From the NCBI GenBank assembly GCA_026225945.1, contig JAMJFZ010001133.1, forward strand, positions 720,501 through 784,500: 64,000 nucleotides of DNA, read 5' to 3'. This DNA is from Cricetomys ansorgei (lineage: Eukaryota; Chordata; Mammalia; Rodentia; Nesomyidae). Shown here piece after piece: positions 23,086 through 32,803 of this stretch. Every line of letters begins with the position of its first letter. The stretch's first letter is position 1. Position numbers and translations under genes: made by a program. The notes below the pieces were generated by a model. That model did not search any database. It was not told the DNA's origin and saw only the letters and a program-made list of their open reading frames with translations.

Positions 23086-23842
23086 TTTACGGGGAAAAAA
23101 AAAAGTTGAAATTTTACATTAGCTAGTGTTTAACTGGACATTCCTCAGGAATGAGCTAGCAGCTGGAGCATGGGACTGAGGGGATTTTCCCTAAAGACAG
23201 AGGAAAAGCTGGATAGTTGTGGATGACAGATCAATACCAAAGGGTACAGTCATCCCTGGAGAAAAGAAAGACAGAAAATGGAAAGTATTTGAAGAAACAA
23301 TGGCAAGGGCCCTTCCACTCTGGGAATAATGTCATAAAATAATGCTATTATTTTATCACTTAATTAAATCACCAAATTTTATTATTTTTCTTAAACGATC
23401 CAGGGTCTGGCTTCATACCAGGGTTTACTACATGAAGTCTGGGAAAGAATGAGGACTCAGAGAGGTGAGCACAGTGTTAATGCAGCCCCTGCCTGGATGC
23501 TTCCAGGGCAACTTGCAAGTCTGATCTGGCCTTCAGGGTGCCCTTGGATGTGAGCGCTAAGGGGAAAGCCCAGGCTTCTCACAGGAATGGTCCCTAATAG
23601 GAAAGGTCTCTTTGTACCACAGCCCAAACCCAAGTCCTAAGGTCCTAAGTCCTTAGTTAACTAGATGCACCAACTTACTAACCGTGCCTTCTCCAAGGGA
23701 AGAGAAATAGAATGGCCAGGTCAGGACTAGGCGAGGAGGGTTGAAGGACCCAGCAACAAAGCCACGAATAGTTCTGAAGACCACACTACTAGGGTGGTAT
23801 GGCAGAAATAAAGCAGACGCAGGTTGTCAATTACCATGTGTC

Positions 23843-23893
<51 letters not shown>

Positions 23894-24214
23894 AAATCAC
23901 TTTATGGTAAAGATTCATTTTCTTTTGAGTCCATCTTACCAATAACATTTGTAGTCAGGATAAATATTGTATTTGCTAAAGGTCGCGTGGCCCTTACGAC
24001 TCAGTCAACACAGAAAATGGCTATCAGTCAAACAGCATCAGTGTGATAGAGAAAAGCAGGAACCTTGGGGGACATTTTATGCTAAGAAAATAGGATTAAC
24101 TTGTCTAGTTTACCTTGTTTAGTTTTTTTTCTGTAAATAATAAATAACACTTAAATGACAATAAAAAAGGTTTTAAAACAAAATTTAAATGCAAGAGAAT
24201 TAGTTTTTGTTCTC
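23086..24214. other. Intergenic with one ATT microsatellite
   Basis: Apart from an (ATT)16 tract (23843-23890), nothing is recognised. Confidence 0.4.
23843..23890. repeat. (ATT)16 microsatellite
   Basis: An uninterrupted trinucleotide run. It encodes poly-Tyr or poly-Asn in chance frames, which should be ignored. Confidence 0.97.
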
Positions 24215-24395
24215 TCTCTCTCTCTGTCCCTCATTTAGCCCAGGCTGACCACAAACTCCTGATTTTCCTCCCTCCACTCTTCTTTTTTTACAGGGCCTCT
24301 TGTGTCTGAGGATGGCATTGAACTCTTGATTCTCCCGATTCAACTTCCCTGCTGGGATCACAGGCATGTACCGCGATGTCTGCATGTTTGTAGTT
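24215..24395 (-). mobile_element. B1-like (PB1/B4-type) SINE, minus strand
   Basis: The plus strand shows TCTCTCTCTCTGTCCCTC and then TAGCCCAGGCTGACCACAAA. It ends with GCTGGGATCACAGGCATGTA. This is the reversed body of a diverged B1-related SINE with a small internal duplication around CTCCTGATT / CTCTTGATT. Confidence 0.65.
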
Positions 24396-24497
24396 TGTTG
24401 GGCAGTGCTATATAGCATTTCATAAAATACTGTTTTATCATGGTGAGTATATTGGTTTTACGGAAAATAATGGTTTCAGATAAAATGCTAATACAAC

Positions 24498-24885
24498 ATG
24501 ATGGTTATATGTAGCTGTCAACTTGATACAGTCTAGAAATATCTGGAAAAAGCATCTCAGTGAGACATTGTCAAAATCAGCTTGGCCAGTTGGACATGTT
24601 TACGAGGGGCTGTGTTTATTAGGTTCATTGAGGTGGGAAAACCCGCCCACTGTGGGTGGCACAATTCCCTAGGCAGGGTGTGAGCAGTGTGAGTGAGGAG
24701 AGTGAGCTGAGCACAAGCAAGCATGCATGCATTCTCTCTGCTCTTGGCTGAGGATGTGGAGTGGTCAGCTGCTCACTTCCCCGCAGTGACGGGCTGTAAC
24801 TTGGAATGGTGAGCCCCCCTACATTGCATTCGTCGGGGGTATTTTTATCACAGAAACAGAAAACAAAACTAAGATACCCATAGAT
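24498..24885 (+). mobile_element. Rodent LTR-like repeat, plus-strand copy
   Basis: It has GTAGCTGTCAACTTGATACA at the start and GGTGGGAAAACCCGCCCACT in the middle. The end is TTTTTATCACAGAAACAGAA. Same family as 3241-3612. Confidence 0.72.
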
Positions 24886-25389
24886 ACCTAATCAAAGGAT
24901 TATAAGACTTTCTTTACAAAAGCAAGCAAATCTTAACACTCAAACATCAGCCAATAAAGGTTTTGAATTAAAAACAAACAACCTACTTTGAAATAGTATT
25001 GATAAAGCAGAAAAGGCTAAGTATTTGTGATACTGAAATTGTCAGACACAAACTTAACAGAACATCAGAACCATGTGTAGTTTGTCCAAAGAAGTAGAAG
25101 ACAGGTCTGCGAGTATTGCTAGAATTCAGGCCTCTGTGGAACAGCAGAGTAGAGCCTTTTAATGTAAACGCTTACCAGTTTAACTAAAAATTGAATGGGC
25201 ATATTTAGAAGCATGCTAGACATAGCTGAAGAGAGGGTTTGTAAACTGGAATGTGAGTCAGAAATATTCAGAATTAAACATGGCAAAAATAAAGATGATA
25301 CTATGAGACATAAAAACATGAGCATTACGATGAATGTGATTTTTTTTAAATAAAAAAATTGTACATGTATGTAACTATGATATAGGGGG
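24886..25389. other. Intergenic AT-rich, nothing recognised
   Basis: No gene or nameable repeat. A short G-run lies at 25385-25391 at the edge of the following SINE. Confidence 0.45.
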
Positions 25390-25545
25390 GGGCGCACGCA
25401 TGTGTCATGAGGTCATATGGGGAAGTTAGAGGGCAGCCTGTGGGAGGTGATGTCTCCCAGACATTCCTGGCCTCAGGAATCAGACTCAGGTCATCAGGTT
25501 TGGTGGCAAGTTCACTTATTCACTGGGCCATCCTACCAGCTCTTA
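25390..25545 (-). mobile_element. B3-type SINE, minus strand (first of a tandem pair)
   Basis: It carries AGGAATCAGACTCAGGTCAT and GTTTGGTGGCAAGTTCACTT, and ends with the reversed head CACTGGGCCATCCTACCAGC. Confidence 0.82.
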
Positions 25546-25555
25546 ATTTATTTAC

Positions 25556-25740
25556 TCCATGTGTGTGTGTGTGTGTGTGTGTGTACTCTCACACGCCACA
25601 ACCCTCATGTGCGTGTCAGAGGACAACTTTTCAGAGGTTTGTTTCCTCCTTCCAACTTGAGAGTCGTTTCATGGTTCAAACTCAAATAGTCAGGCATGGC
25701 AGCAAATGCCCTACTGCAGAGCCATCTTGTCTACTCCAGT
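25556..25740 (-). mobile_element. B3-type SINE, minus strand (second of pair) with (GT)n
   Basis: A (GT)12 tract (25560-25584) lies in the 3' tail. The body has GTGTCAGAGGACAACTTTTC, and the reversed head ends GCAGAGCCATCTTGTCTAC. The tail microsatellite is typical of B3. Confidence 0.78.
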
Positions 25741-25804
25741 GTGAAAGTTCTAAAAGCAAGTTAAGAAGTAAATAAAACAGAGGAACTGGAACCATGTAGG
25801 ACAC

Positions 25805-26135
25805 ATGTGGTGGTTTGAAGGAAAAAGGTAGTCACAGGCTCAGGTGTCTGAACACTCTGTCCCCAGCTTATGGTGCAGTTTGGGGAGGAGTTGTAGATCT
25901 GCTGGAGAAAGTATGTCACTGAAGGTGGGCTTTGAGAGTTTATAACGGGCTGCACTTTCTGTTCCCAACTTCCTGTGTGTGGTTCAAGAAGTGATCAGCA
26001 GGCTTCCTGCTTCTGACTCCATGCCTCCCCTACCATTATGAACTCTCTCCAAAGCTGCAAGCCAAAATAAACTCTTAAGTTGCCTTGATCATGGTATTTA
26101 TCACAGCAACAAAAAAATAGCTTATACAGAGTACA
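25805..26135 (+). mobile_element. ORR1-type MaLR LTR
   Basis: It starts TGTGGTGGTTTGAAGG, passes through GTATGTCACTGAAGGTGGGC and GCAAGCCAAAATAAACTCTT (polyadenylation block), and ends ATCACAGCAACAAAAAAATA. Block order matches the ORR1 LTR consensus as I remember it. A solo LTR. Confidence 0.82.
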
Positions 26136-27454
26136 AACACAATTAAAAACGATCACGTTAAATAGGAACAGTCTGAAAGTTCTAGGTAAGATATAATTAT
26201 TTTTAGACAGTTGCAAATCAAACAGAAAAAAAGCCAAGTGATAACATTATGTCAAACAGAATCATAAGGTGTTAGGATGCAGAAATTAAGCTGGGGAGAA
26301 AGACCAGAGAAAATTCCACCATGATCAAAACAAAAGACACTGGCCTTTTTGTGTCAGATACATGATACAAGCTGTGTAAGAGGCTTGATAAGCAAGAGCT
26401 GTGTTGATGAGAAACAAGAGTTTCTGAGGACACTTTCAAAAGTAGGAGACAGAACTTTGCTAACTTGTGACTGAAGAAGTTAAGTTTCACATAACTGAAC
26501 TTACTAGAACCCACTGGTTTGAACCCAATTTTGATTTAGAAGATACTATAACTCTTTTAGTAATGAATTCTTAGTCATATCTATGCAGGTAGACATGATT
26601 TTTGTCTATAGCTGTGTTATTTCCTTGGTTCTCATTTTCATAAAACACTTGTCTAATTATTAGAGTAGGCTAATACAGCCCCTTGAGGAAAAGCTTTCAA
26701 CATGTGTATCAGGAGATGCCAAAAATTATGAAAAACTGAACTGAACATTCAGCACACACTAAAAAGGAAACGAACAGAGCAACACCAAAAAAAAAAAAAA
26801 ATGCAGAATTCTCTGTGACACCAGGGATCTGGAGGTGAGCTGGTATCTGACTATATAACAGGATGGCCTGGCCACTGTAGGTGCAGACAGAGCAAAAGGC
26901 AAATGTCAGAGCAGCAGTGAAGACAATAGAACCACAGGGTGGAGTACAGTGGGCAGCAGAACAGGATGTTCAGCTAAAGGGCACCTTTGCAAGACCACTT
27001 GGGAATAGCCTCAGTCTGAGATCGCTGCCTCTGAGGAGTGGTGGTGGGGGGGGGCGGAGGGGTCATGACCAGTGATAACTGGTATTGCAGAGTGAATGAG
27101 CTGGCAGGCCTGGAGGTTGGGAGTGGCAGATAGTGTTCTAGTAACTGTTGATGCTGCTGTGGCCAAGTGCCTGGCAAGAAGGGATTTAAGGGGATCGTTC
27201 AATGAAGGTGGGAAAGCGTGGCAGTGGGAGCAGGGGGCCTGGCTGCATCCACACTCGGGAAGCAGAGGGATGAGGACTGCTTCTAGTGACCCTTTTCATC
27301 CAGCAGGATGGGCAATCTGCGGACCAGGTACTCAGACATTTGAGCTTATAGGGCACATGACACATTTAAAACCAGGATATAAAAAAGAAAACCAACAGAA
27401 AACGGAAGAGCAAAAGAGAAGAAGCTCTGGGAACGGAGGGAGAGGCTTCCTATT
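26136..27454. other. Intergenic, nothing recognised
   Basis: Mixed AT-rich and moderately GC sequence with an A-run (26787-26801) and a G-run (27046-27053). The 135-codon plus-strand frame from 27096 has no recognisable domain, no splice context and lies next to repeats. Confidence 0.4.
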
Positions 27455-27735
27455 AGTCACTTGCGTTGTTGCTGTGGTGAAATGCCTCTGTAAAGAAGCC
27501 TGATGAAGAGTTTACTTCTGCTCCCAGTGTGAGGGCCTAGTTCATCATGGTGGCAGGAGGGGACAGCAGAGAGCAGTCCAGAACCCCAGCTCAGGGAATG
27601 GTGTCCCCTACACTTAGGGTGGGTTTTCCCACCTCAGAGCAACCCAGAGACTTCCGCACAGACATACTCAGAGGTTTGTCTCACAGGGGGTTTATTCTCC
27701 CTCTAGATCCTGCCAAGTTGACAATCTTCTCCTGT
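27455..27735 (-). mobile_element. Rodent LTR-like repeat, minus-strand, partial
   Basis: Diverged reversed copy with TTGTTGCTGTGGTGAAATGC, TTCATCATGGTGGCAGGAGG and ATCCTGCCAAGTTGACAATC. Boundaries are uncertain. Confidence 0.5.
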
Positions 27736-28099
27736 GGAAGGCTGGATTCAGAAAGGAAATCTAAGAGAAGAGATGAGAAGAGGAGAAGGAAGGTTAGAGG
27801 GGAAGGCGGGAAGAGACTTAACCTGGGCTAACAAATGCCGTAGAAACTGAGGAGTGCTTCAGCTGATTTTTGTCACCTCTGGCTGAAAAACAGAAAAAAC
27901 ATTTTAGATATTGAATTAAACGATTGCAAGAATGTGTACAGAGCACCAAAAAATCATTTGTTTCAACATACATGAGAACTTCAAATGATTTGTATTATCT
28001 AGTTCCTCTCCTGCTTGGGTACAAATGCATGTCCTTACTCCCCACTGAAACTGGTGAATAACTTGTCCTAGAGAGCCATATGTCCTGGTTACGTATTGC

Positions 28100-28445
28100 A
28101 ACGAATCCTGACTGAAACTAAAGTGAGGAGCGAGATGTTTGGCTTACCCATCCCAATTAGAGTCCATCACAGATAGAAGTCTGGACAGGAACTCAAGCTG
28201 GAGAAGAGACAGGAACCAGTGGGAGAGTTACTTACAGACTGGCTCTGCCTGCTTTCTTACACAGCCTGGGACCACCTTCCAGGAGTGGGAGCACTTACAG
28301 TGCGCTGGACACTCGGGAATCAATCATTAATCAAGAAAATTCCCCACAAGCAGGGCACATGCCAATCCAAAGGGGACCATTCCTCAATCAGAATTCCCTC
28401 TTTCACAGCGACTCTAGCTTCAGTCCAGTTAACAAAAATTAACAA
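28100..28445 (-). mobile_element. Rodent LTR-like repeat, minus-strand copy
   Basis: It contains CCATCACAGATAGAAGTCTG, a CCTGCTTTCTTACACAGCCT block, CATTAATCAAGAAAATTCCC and an end with CAGTCCAGTTAACAAAAATT. Same order as the copy at 22687-23085. Confidence 0.68.
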
Positions 28446-28699
28446 CGCTACTTTGAATCTCATTTTTTTGTTAAAAGTCTGACTTAACCATTTTCATAAA
28501 TAATTAAGATTTGGGTAGGAAAAATAAACTACATTTGTTTGGGTTTTCTGAAAGACAAGAGAAAATGCACAGCTAGAAATGGTCCTTCTATCTCTCACCT
28601 GCTGCTGCATTACATTTAAATCTACTTATTAATGTGTTTCATGGTTTCACCTATACGATGACCTCATGCCTTCCTTCCAGCTTTACAAGAAGAGTGGTG
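28446..28699. other. Short intergenic gap
   Basis: AT-rich, nothing recognised. Confidence 0.4.
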
Positions 28700-29062
28700 A
28701 CTTTTTGTATGCATGTTAGAGAGACGTGCTTGTGTGTGGATGCAGGCACATTTGTGGAGGTCAGAAGGCATCCTGGGATGCCTGTCTGCTCTTCCCACAG
28801 TGGGAAGTCAGAGGACACTCTGGGGCACCTGTCTATCTTGCTCCAGACAGTTTCTCTTCAACTCTGCATCCTTCAGGCCCCATGTTCTATTTTCCAGGGA
28901 TTCTCCTGGCTTTGTCTACCATCTCCCGCTAGGGGGCGCCAAAGTTTCGGACAATGGAGCTACTCTGCCAGGCCTTTCACATGGGTTCCGAGGATGGAAC
29001 TGAGGTGGTCAGAAGTCCTTGGCAAAAGCTTATACCCAGTGAGCCATGAGCCATTTTCCCAG
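28700..29062 (-). mobile_element. B3/B2-family SINE sequence, minus strand, composite
   Basis: There are two B3-like segments. The left one (TGTGTGGATGCAGGCACATT, GTGGAGGTCAGAAGGCATCC) has a partial internal repeat (GTCAGAGGACACTCTGGGGC). The right one has CACATGGGTTCCGAGGATGG and the reversed head AGTGAGCCATGAGCCATTTT. A CTCF-type motif sits between them. Confidence 0.6.
28925..28940 (+). promoter_or_regulatory. CTCF-type motif, forward orientation
   Basis: CCGCTAGGGGGCGCC fits the CTCF consensus at every position and shares a 14-mer with the motif at 9721-9740. It is in forward orientation, pointing toward the Fat4 promoter about 2.6 kb away. It is embedded in SINE-like sequence; rodent B2-family SINEs are known carriers of CTCF sites. 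Confidence 0.6.
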
Positions 29063-29069
29063 TGCAGGA

Positions 29070-29099
29070 GAAGAATATATATACATGTATATATTCTTC
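29070..29099. repeat. AT-rich near-palindrome
   Basis: GAAGAATATATATACA is followed at once by TGTATATATTCTTC. The arms pair except for one extra TA in the left arm. Further AT-rich sequence follows to about 29150. It could form a cruciform. Confidence 0.75.
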
Positions 29100-29150
29100 T
29101 TATAACATAATATTATATATTTATACGTTGCATGCATATATTACATATGT

Positions 29151-30789
29151 CTAACAGTAGAGTACAAAACATAACTCTAAAAATCTAAGGGAGAGAATGA
29201 AAATAAAATATAACAAAAGCTTTATTTTATGTTTTATTCAAAACAGTATCTTGTATTTCTTTTTAAATTACATACTGCACATGCAAAATTGTAGTTTTGT
29301 GTAGAATTATCTACAAATGAGTAGATTACGTCATTATGGAAAGTTAGTGTTCCACTAACCATACCATTGCTTAAATAATTTGCGGTAATCCTCTCTTGGA
29401 ATTTTCCAAACAAATATTTTTGGACTGAATATGACCCACTTTTTTGGGGGGTATTGCTTTATTTTGTAAAATGAAGACAATACACTTATTTCACAGATTA
29501 AACACTCCATTTCACAGAATGAATTCAATTACCTGTTTTCCCAAATTAAATTCGCTGGCAAGAGATGTTAATTCCACCCCGTTGAGCTGTGAAGGCACGT
29601 TACATATTCTTCAAACAGATGCAAATCAGCAAAAAAATCCATGTCTTCCCCAAATATATCTGAGGGATTTCTCCCATTCTTATGTATCTGAGTTCTGAAC
29701 CACTCAGGATTAGCAAACAAAAAGGAAGTCTTTTACAAGTCTTCGAAGTCTCATAGCCATGACTCCTAGTAACTCTGACCCAACTTTAGTCTACGAATTT
29801 TTCTTGAATGAATTACAACAAAAAGAATAGCATTAAGGTGGTAAGAGGTTGTCTGGCAACGACAAAATAATTTGGGGAGGAGGCTTAAAAGCTTTTTAAA
29901 AAAAATTGGTTGTTTTTGTTCTGTTCTGTTTTTGTTTGTTGGGATGGGGGCAGTTAATAAGAGGCGTTCGATAGTTTTCTAGCCTGAGAAACACACCAAT
30001 AGAGACTCCTACAACGGGAAGAAGCAGAAGCTAATGGTCTAACTAAACAAAGGAATTCGCGATGGTTTTAGAATCAGGCTCCATCCTTCCTCAGTTTAGG
30101 TTACAGGCGATTTGCATCCACGGGACATGAGTGTGTTGTCTTCTCTAGCGCTTTTGATTGTTTTCTGACCTCACACAAGGAAAGGTAGTAGGAGATCCTT
30201 CCAGATCCGTTTCTTTGCCCTCATCCCTTGGCCAGAAGGAGGAATTAGCTCTGTAACCAGATCCTCCCAGTCTGCATTTAATTTAAAGCAAGAAACCAGT
30301 CACCGTGGCTGCAAAACTCGCTGTAACCAGCAGGGGACAGTGTTGGCACGTACTCGAATCATCTCTGGGTGCAGAAAGTTTGAGGTTTGGAAAGGATTCC
30401 TGTGGCAAAATTGTATGACACATGCCCTATATTTGCATTGTTTGGCTTCAATTCATATTTTGTAAGTTGGTTCTCTTAAAGGGGAAAATTATTGACCCGA
30501 TTCCTAGTCACGTTTTCTTTTTTTCTTTTAAAGAAACCTAGCGCGCCATCACACAAATAAGCAGAGGCTGGGGAATCATCCGAGCGCAGTCGGTGATGTG
30601 TGACACTTAAAGAAATTAAATTTAAACTTCATTTTATTTATTTTTATTTTCTTATAGCTATCCCCCCAACCCTCGGGCCCAAACCGAAACCAAATGTTAT
30701 TAGATTTCCTTTGGCTACATGTTGAGGGGGAAAAGCCCTACCGGGGGTCAAAATTCCAAACTGGGTTTGTAAGAGGAAACTGTCCCTGC
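29151..30789. other. Proximal upstream region of Fat4, no repeats recognised
   Basis: Single-copy-looking, AT-rich sequence that becomes GC-richer toward 30.8 kb. No SINE or LTR is recognised. It would contain proximal regulatory elements if present, but I see no motif cluster strong enough to list. Confidence 0.45.
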
Positions 30790-31440
30790 AGAAGCTGCCA
30801 TTGTTTCAGCTGAAGCCTCGGGACTGGTCTGTGGACAGGATTCCAGCTGCGAGACTAAGCACGCTGCGATGGCTGGGGAGTCCCTCTCTTCCTCTGAGAA
30901 GTTGGAGCGCGGCCCCCACTAAAGCCTCGGTGTCCCCTGGACCCAAGGGACAGAGGGTAGGGGCGCAGGTTCTCCAGTGGGGAAGAGCTGGGTTTCTGCG
31001 GGGTCCCGTGGGCAGCATCTCGCTCGGGCACTGCCCCTAGCAAGGGCATGAAATGGTTAAAGCTCAGCAGCGGCGCGCATTCCCAGACAGGCTTTGCCTA
31101 ATCCTTCCTCGCGCGTTAACAGACCCTCGCTCCCAGCCTTTCTTTCGTTTCCCTCGACCCCCTCCCTCGAGTTATTACCGTCGTAACAGCCTAATGGCAC
31201 CCCCGGCTCCGGCCACTAAACTTATTTATTTCCAAACCCGACCCCACCCCCATCTATTCCGCGGCCGCCTCTTGCTGTGATTGCGCCGACGCCAGCCAAG
31301 GTTTGACCAAGAGGGAAAATAAACAAATAGAAAGGAGTTGGGGGGTGGTCGCCCCCTTCTTAGCGCCTCCGCTGAGGGGCTCGCTCACTGCCCGCCCACA
31401 GCCTCGGAGGCCGCAGTGACGAGCGTCGCCCCAGCCAGTG

Positions 31441-31700
31441 GCGGCGGGAGGCGAGGGCGGCGGGGACGCAGGGCGGGGCTGTGGCCAATGGTTGTAGCGG
31501 GGCAGGGCTCGCGGGTGACAGGACCGGAGCAGGGGAGTGGCGGCCACTGGAGTCCGAGAGCACCCAGGGGCGAGCAAAGTTTCTCAGTCCTGCTCGTGAT
31601 CGCGGGCAGCCCTCCCCCTCCGTGTGTGCGCGCGTGTGTGTGAGTGCGTGTGTGTGCGCGCAGCGGGGAAGGGGCGGGGAGAGTGCGAGAGACCCGGAGA
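31441..31700 (+). promoter_or_regulatory. Fat4: Fat4 core promoter region
   Basis: There is no TATA box. A GC box (GGGCGGGGCTG, 31471-31481) is followed directly by a CCAAT box (31485-31489) and then further G-rich Sp1-like sites, including GGGGCGGGG near 31671. An initiator-like TCTCAGTCC lies at 31582-31590, about 100 bp after the CCAAT box, so transcription probably starts dispersed around 31.55-31.70 kb. The exact start cannot be read from sequence. Confidence 0.6.
31446..31478 (+). promoter_or_regulatory. G-quadruplex-type motif in promoter
   Basis: Five G-runs of 3-4 (31446-31448, 31455-31457, 31462-31465, 31471-31473, 31475-31478) are separated by loops of 1-6 bases. This meets the usual four-run G-quadruplex rule. 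It lies on the sense strand just upstream of the CCAAT box. Confidence 0.7.
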
Positions 31701-31982
31701 GGCAGCGGGGGACTCGCCGGCCTCCAGCTCCGCAGCGGTGCCACCTCCGAGCCCCGGCCGGGGACGAGCGCGCCCACCCGGCGCCCCGCGCTGCTGTCCC
31801 GCACCTCCTGGTCCCCATCGCCAGCGGGGACCGCGACGGAGGGACCCACCCCGCCCCAAACACAAAGCCTGGAGGATTACAAAGTGAAACTGACCCGGGA
31901 CAATAAAAGCACAGATCCCAGGAGGGCGAGGCGCGTTCGGGGGGCGCTGGTGCCCGCTAACGCCCGGGGAAGAACCCCTGGC

Positions 31983-32117
31983 ATGGTGAGGGGAGGGGAC
32001 CTGGTGACCGATCGCTGCTGCCGCCGCCGCTACTGCTGCCGCCCGACCCCCGCGACGCCGAGGAGGAAGGGGAACCCGTGCTCCGTGGATGTACAAACGA
32101 TGCCGGCGCGGCGGTGA
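31983..32117 (+). promoter_or_regulatory. uORF 1, 44 codons, strong context
   Basis: First ATG of the predicted leader, in GGCATGG context (G at -3 and G at +4). The frame runs 44 codons and stops at TGA (32115-32117), well before the FAT4 ATG. If included in the mRNA it would be expected to lower FAT4 translation. The peptide is Arg/Cys/Pro-rich and unlikely to be a stable protein. Confidence 0.55.
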
Positions 32118-32427
32118 AGGATGTGGAGCAGCGCCTGCAGCAGCTTGGGCTGGACCTCGAGCTCCAAGCCGCGGCCGGCGCAAAGGCAGCCCCGGCTGCC
32201 CGCGAAGGGACGGAGCTGAGCGCTGCGGGAACCGCGGTGGGGACGCGGTGGCCGGGCTGTCTCCGATTGCTGCCGAGGGTGACGACCTTCCCGGCTCCCC
32301 TGGAGCGAAACCAGAGAAAAGTCTGCACCGCCAGCCTCGGGTTCTCCAGGCGTCCCCGCTCTGTCCCCGGGGTACAGGGGCGCTGCGACCCTTGGCTTTG
32401 CCCAGTTCGGCGTCGCGCTCCGGGTAA
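32089..32427 (+). promoter_or_regulatory. uORF 2, in frame with FAT4 if the leader intron is spliced
   Basis: The ATG at 32089 (weak context, T at -3) opens 112 codons that stop at TAA 32425-32427, a stop created by the splice donor itself. Splicing 32423 to 32800 removes this stop. The frame then continues as GGG-ACC-ATG into FAT4, adding 113 codons ahead of the normal start. The added part is rich in Arg, Ala, Gly and Pro, with no signal peptide. Confidence 0.5.
32121..32219 (+). promoter_or_regulatory. uORF 3, 32 codons
   Basis: ATG at 32121 in AGGATGT context, with TGA at 32217-32219. Same frame as uORF 1, three bases beyond its stop codon. Listed as a possible translational control element only. 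Confidence 0.4.
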
Positions 32428-32799
32428 GTTCAAAAAAACAATTTTTTTTGGAGTGAAGTGCTTGTAGTGAGTGACTCCTCAGACCCCCCAAATCCAGGCC
32501 ATCTCTCGAAACTCCTATTCGCGATCAGGACGCTCAGACGCCAATCCAAGTGTCTGAAGGCCTGGAAACTTTCACCAGAGTCCAGGGATGCCCCGCCGCC
32601 TGTCGCCTCACCCTCCTCTGCGCTGCGCGTCTCATCGGCCACCAGGAGCCTTCTCCCAAGCGTCTGCCCCTCGCTCACCCTTCTGAACTGCAGAGGTCTC
32701 CGGCCAAACTGGCTTTTTACTGGAGCCACTCAGAAGCCCTCCAGACCATCCCGTTAACTTCACCTTGTTTCTCTTCCTTTCGCGGTTCCTGGAAACCAG
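32424..32799 (+). other. Fat4: Predicted 376-bp 5' UTR intron
   Basis: The donor GTAAGTT (32424) matches consensus. The acceptor CCAG at 32796-32799 is preceded by a pyrimidine-rich run (TTGTTTCTCTTCCTTTC, 32765-32781) and a branch-like GTTAACTT near 32755. Splicing would leave only GACC before the FAT4 ATG. Inference from splice signals only. Confidence 0.5.
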
Positions 32800-32803
32800 G
32801 ACC

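Larger units (their letters stand above)
31586..32423 (+). other. Fat4: Fat4 5' UTR exon (predicted)
   Basis: GC-rich leader exon with three upstream ATG codons (31983, 32089, 32121) and a CCG/CTG-rich stretch at 32012-32044. It ends at a strong donor, CGG|GTAAGTT (GT at 32424-32425). The 5' edge is a guess based on an initiator-like sequence. Alternatively transcripts may not be spliced here and may run straight to the ATG at 32804. Confidence 0.5.

Noticed and set aside
27096..27503. 135-codon plus-strand frame
   Set aside because: No domain, runs into an LTR-like repeat, and has no promoter or splice context.
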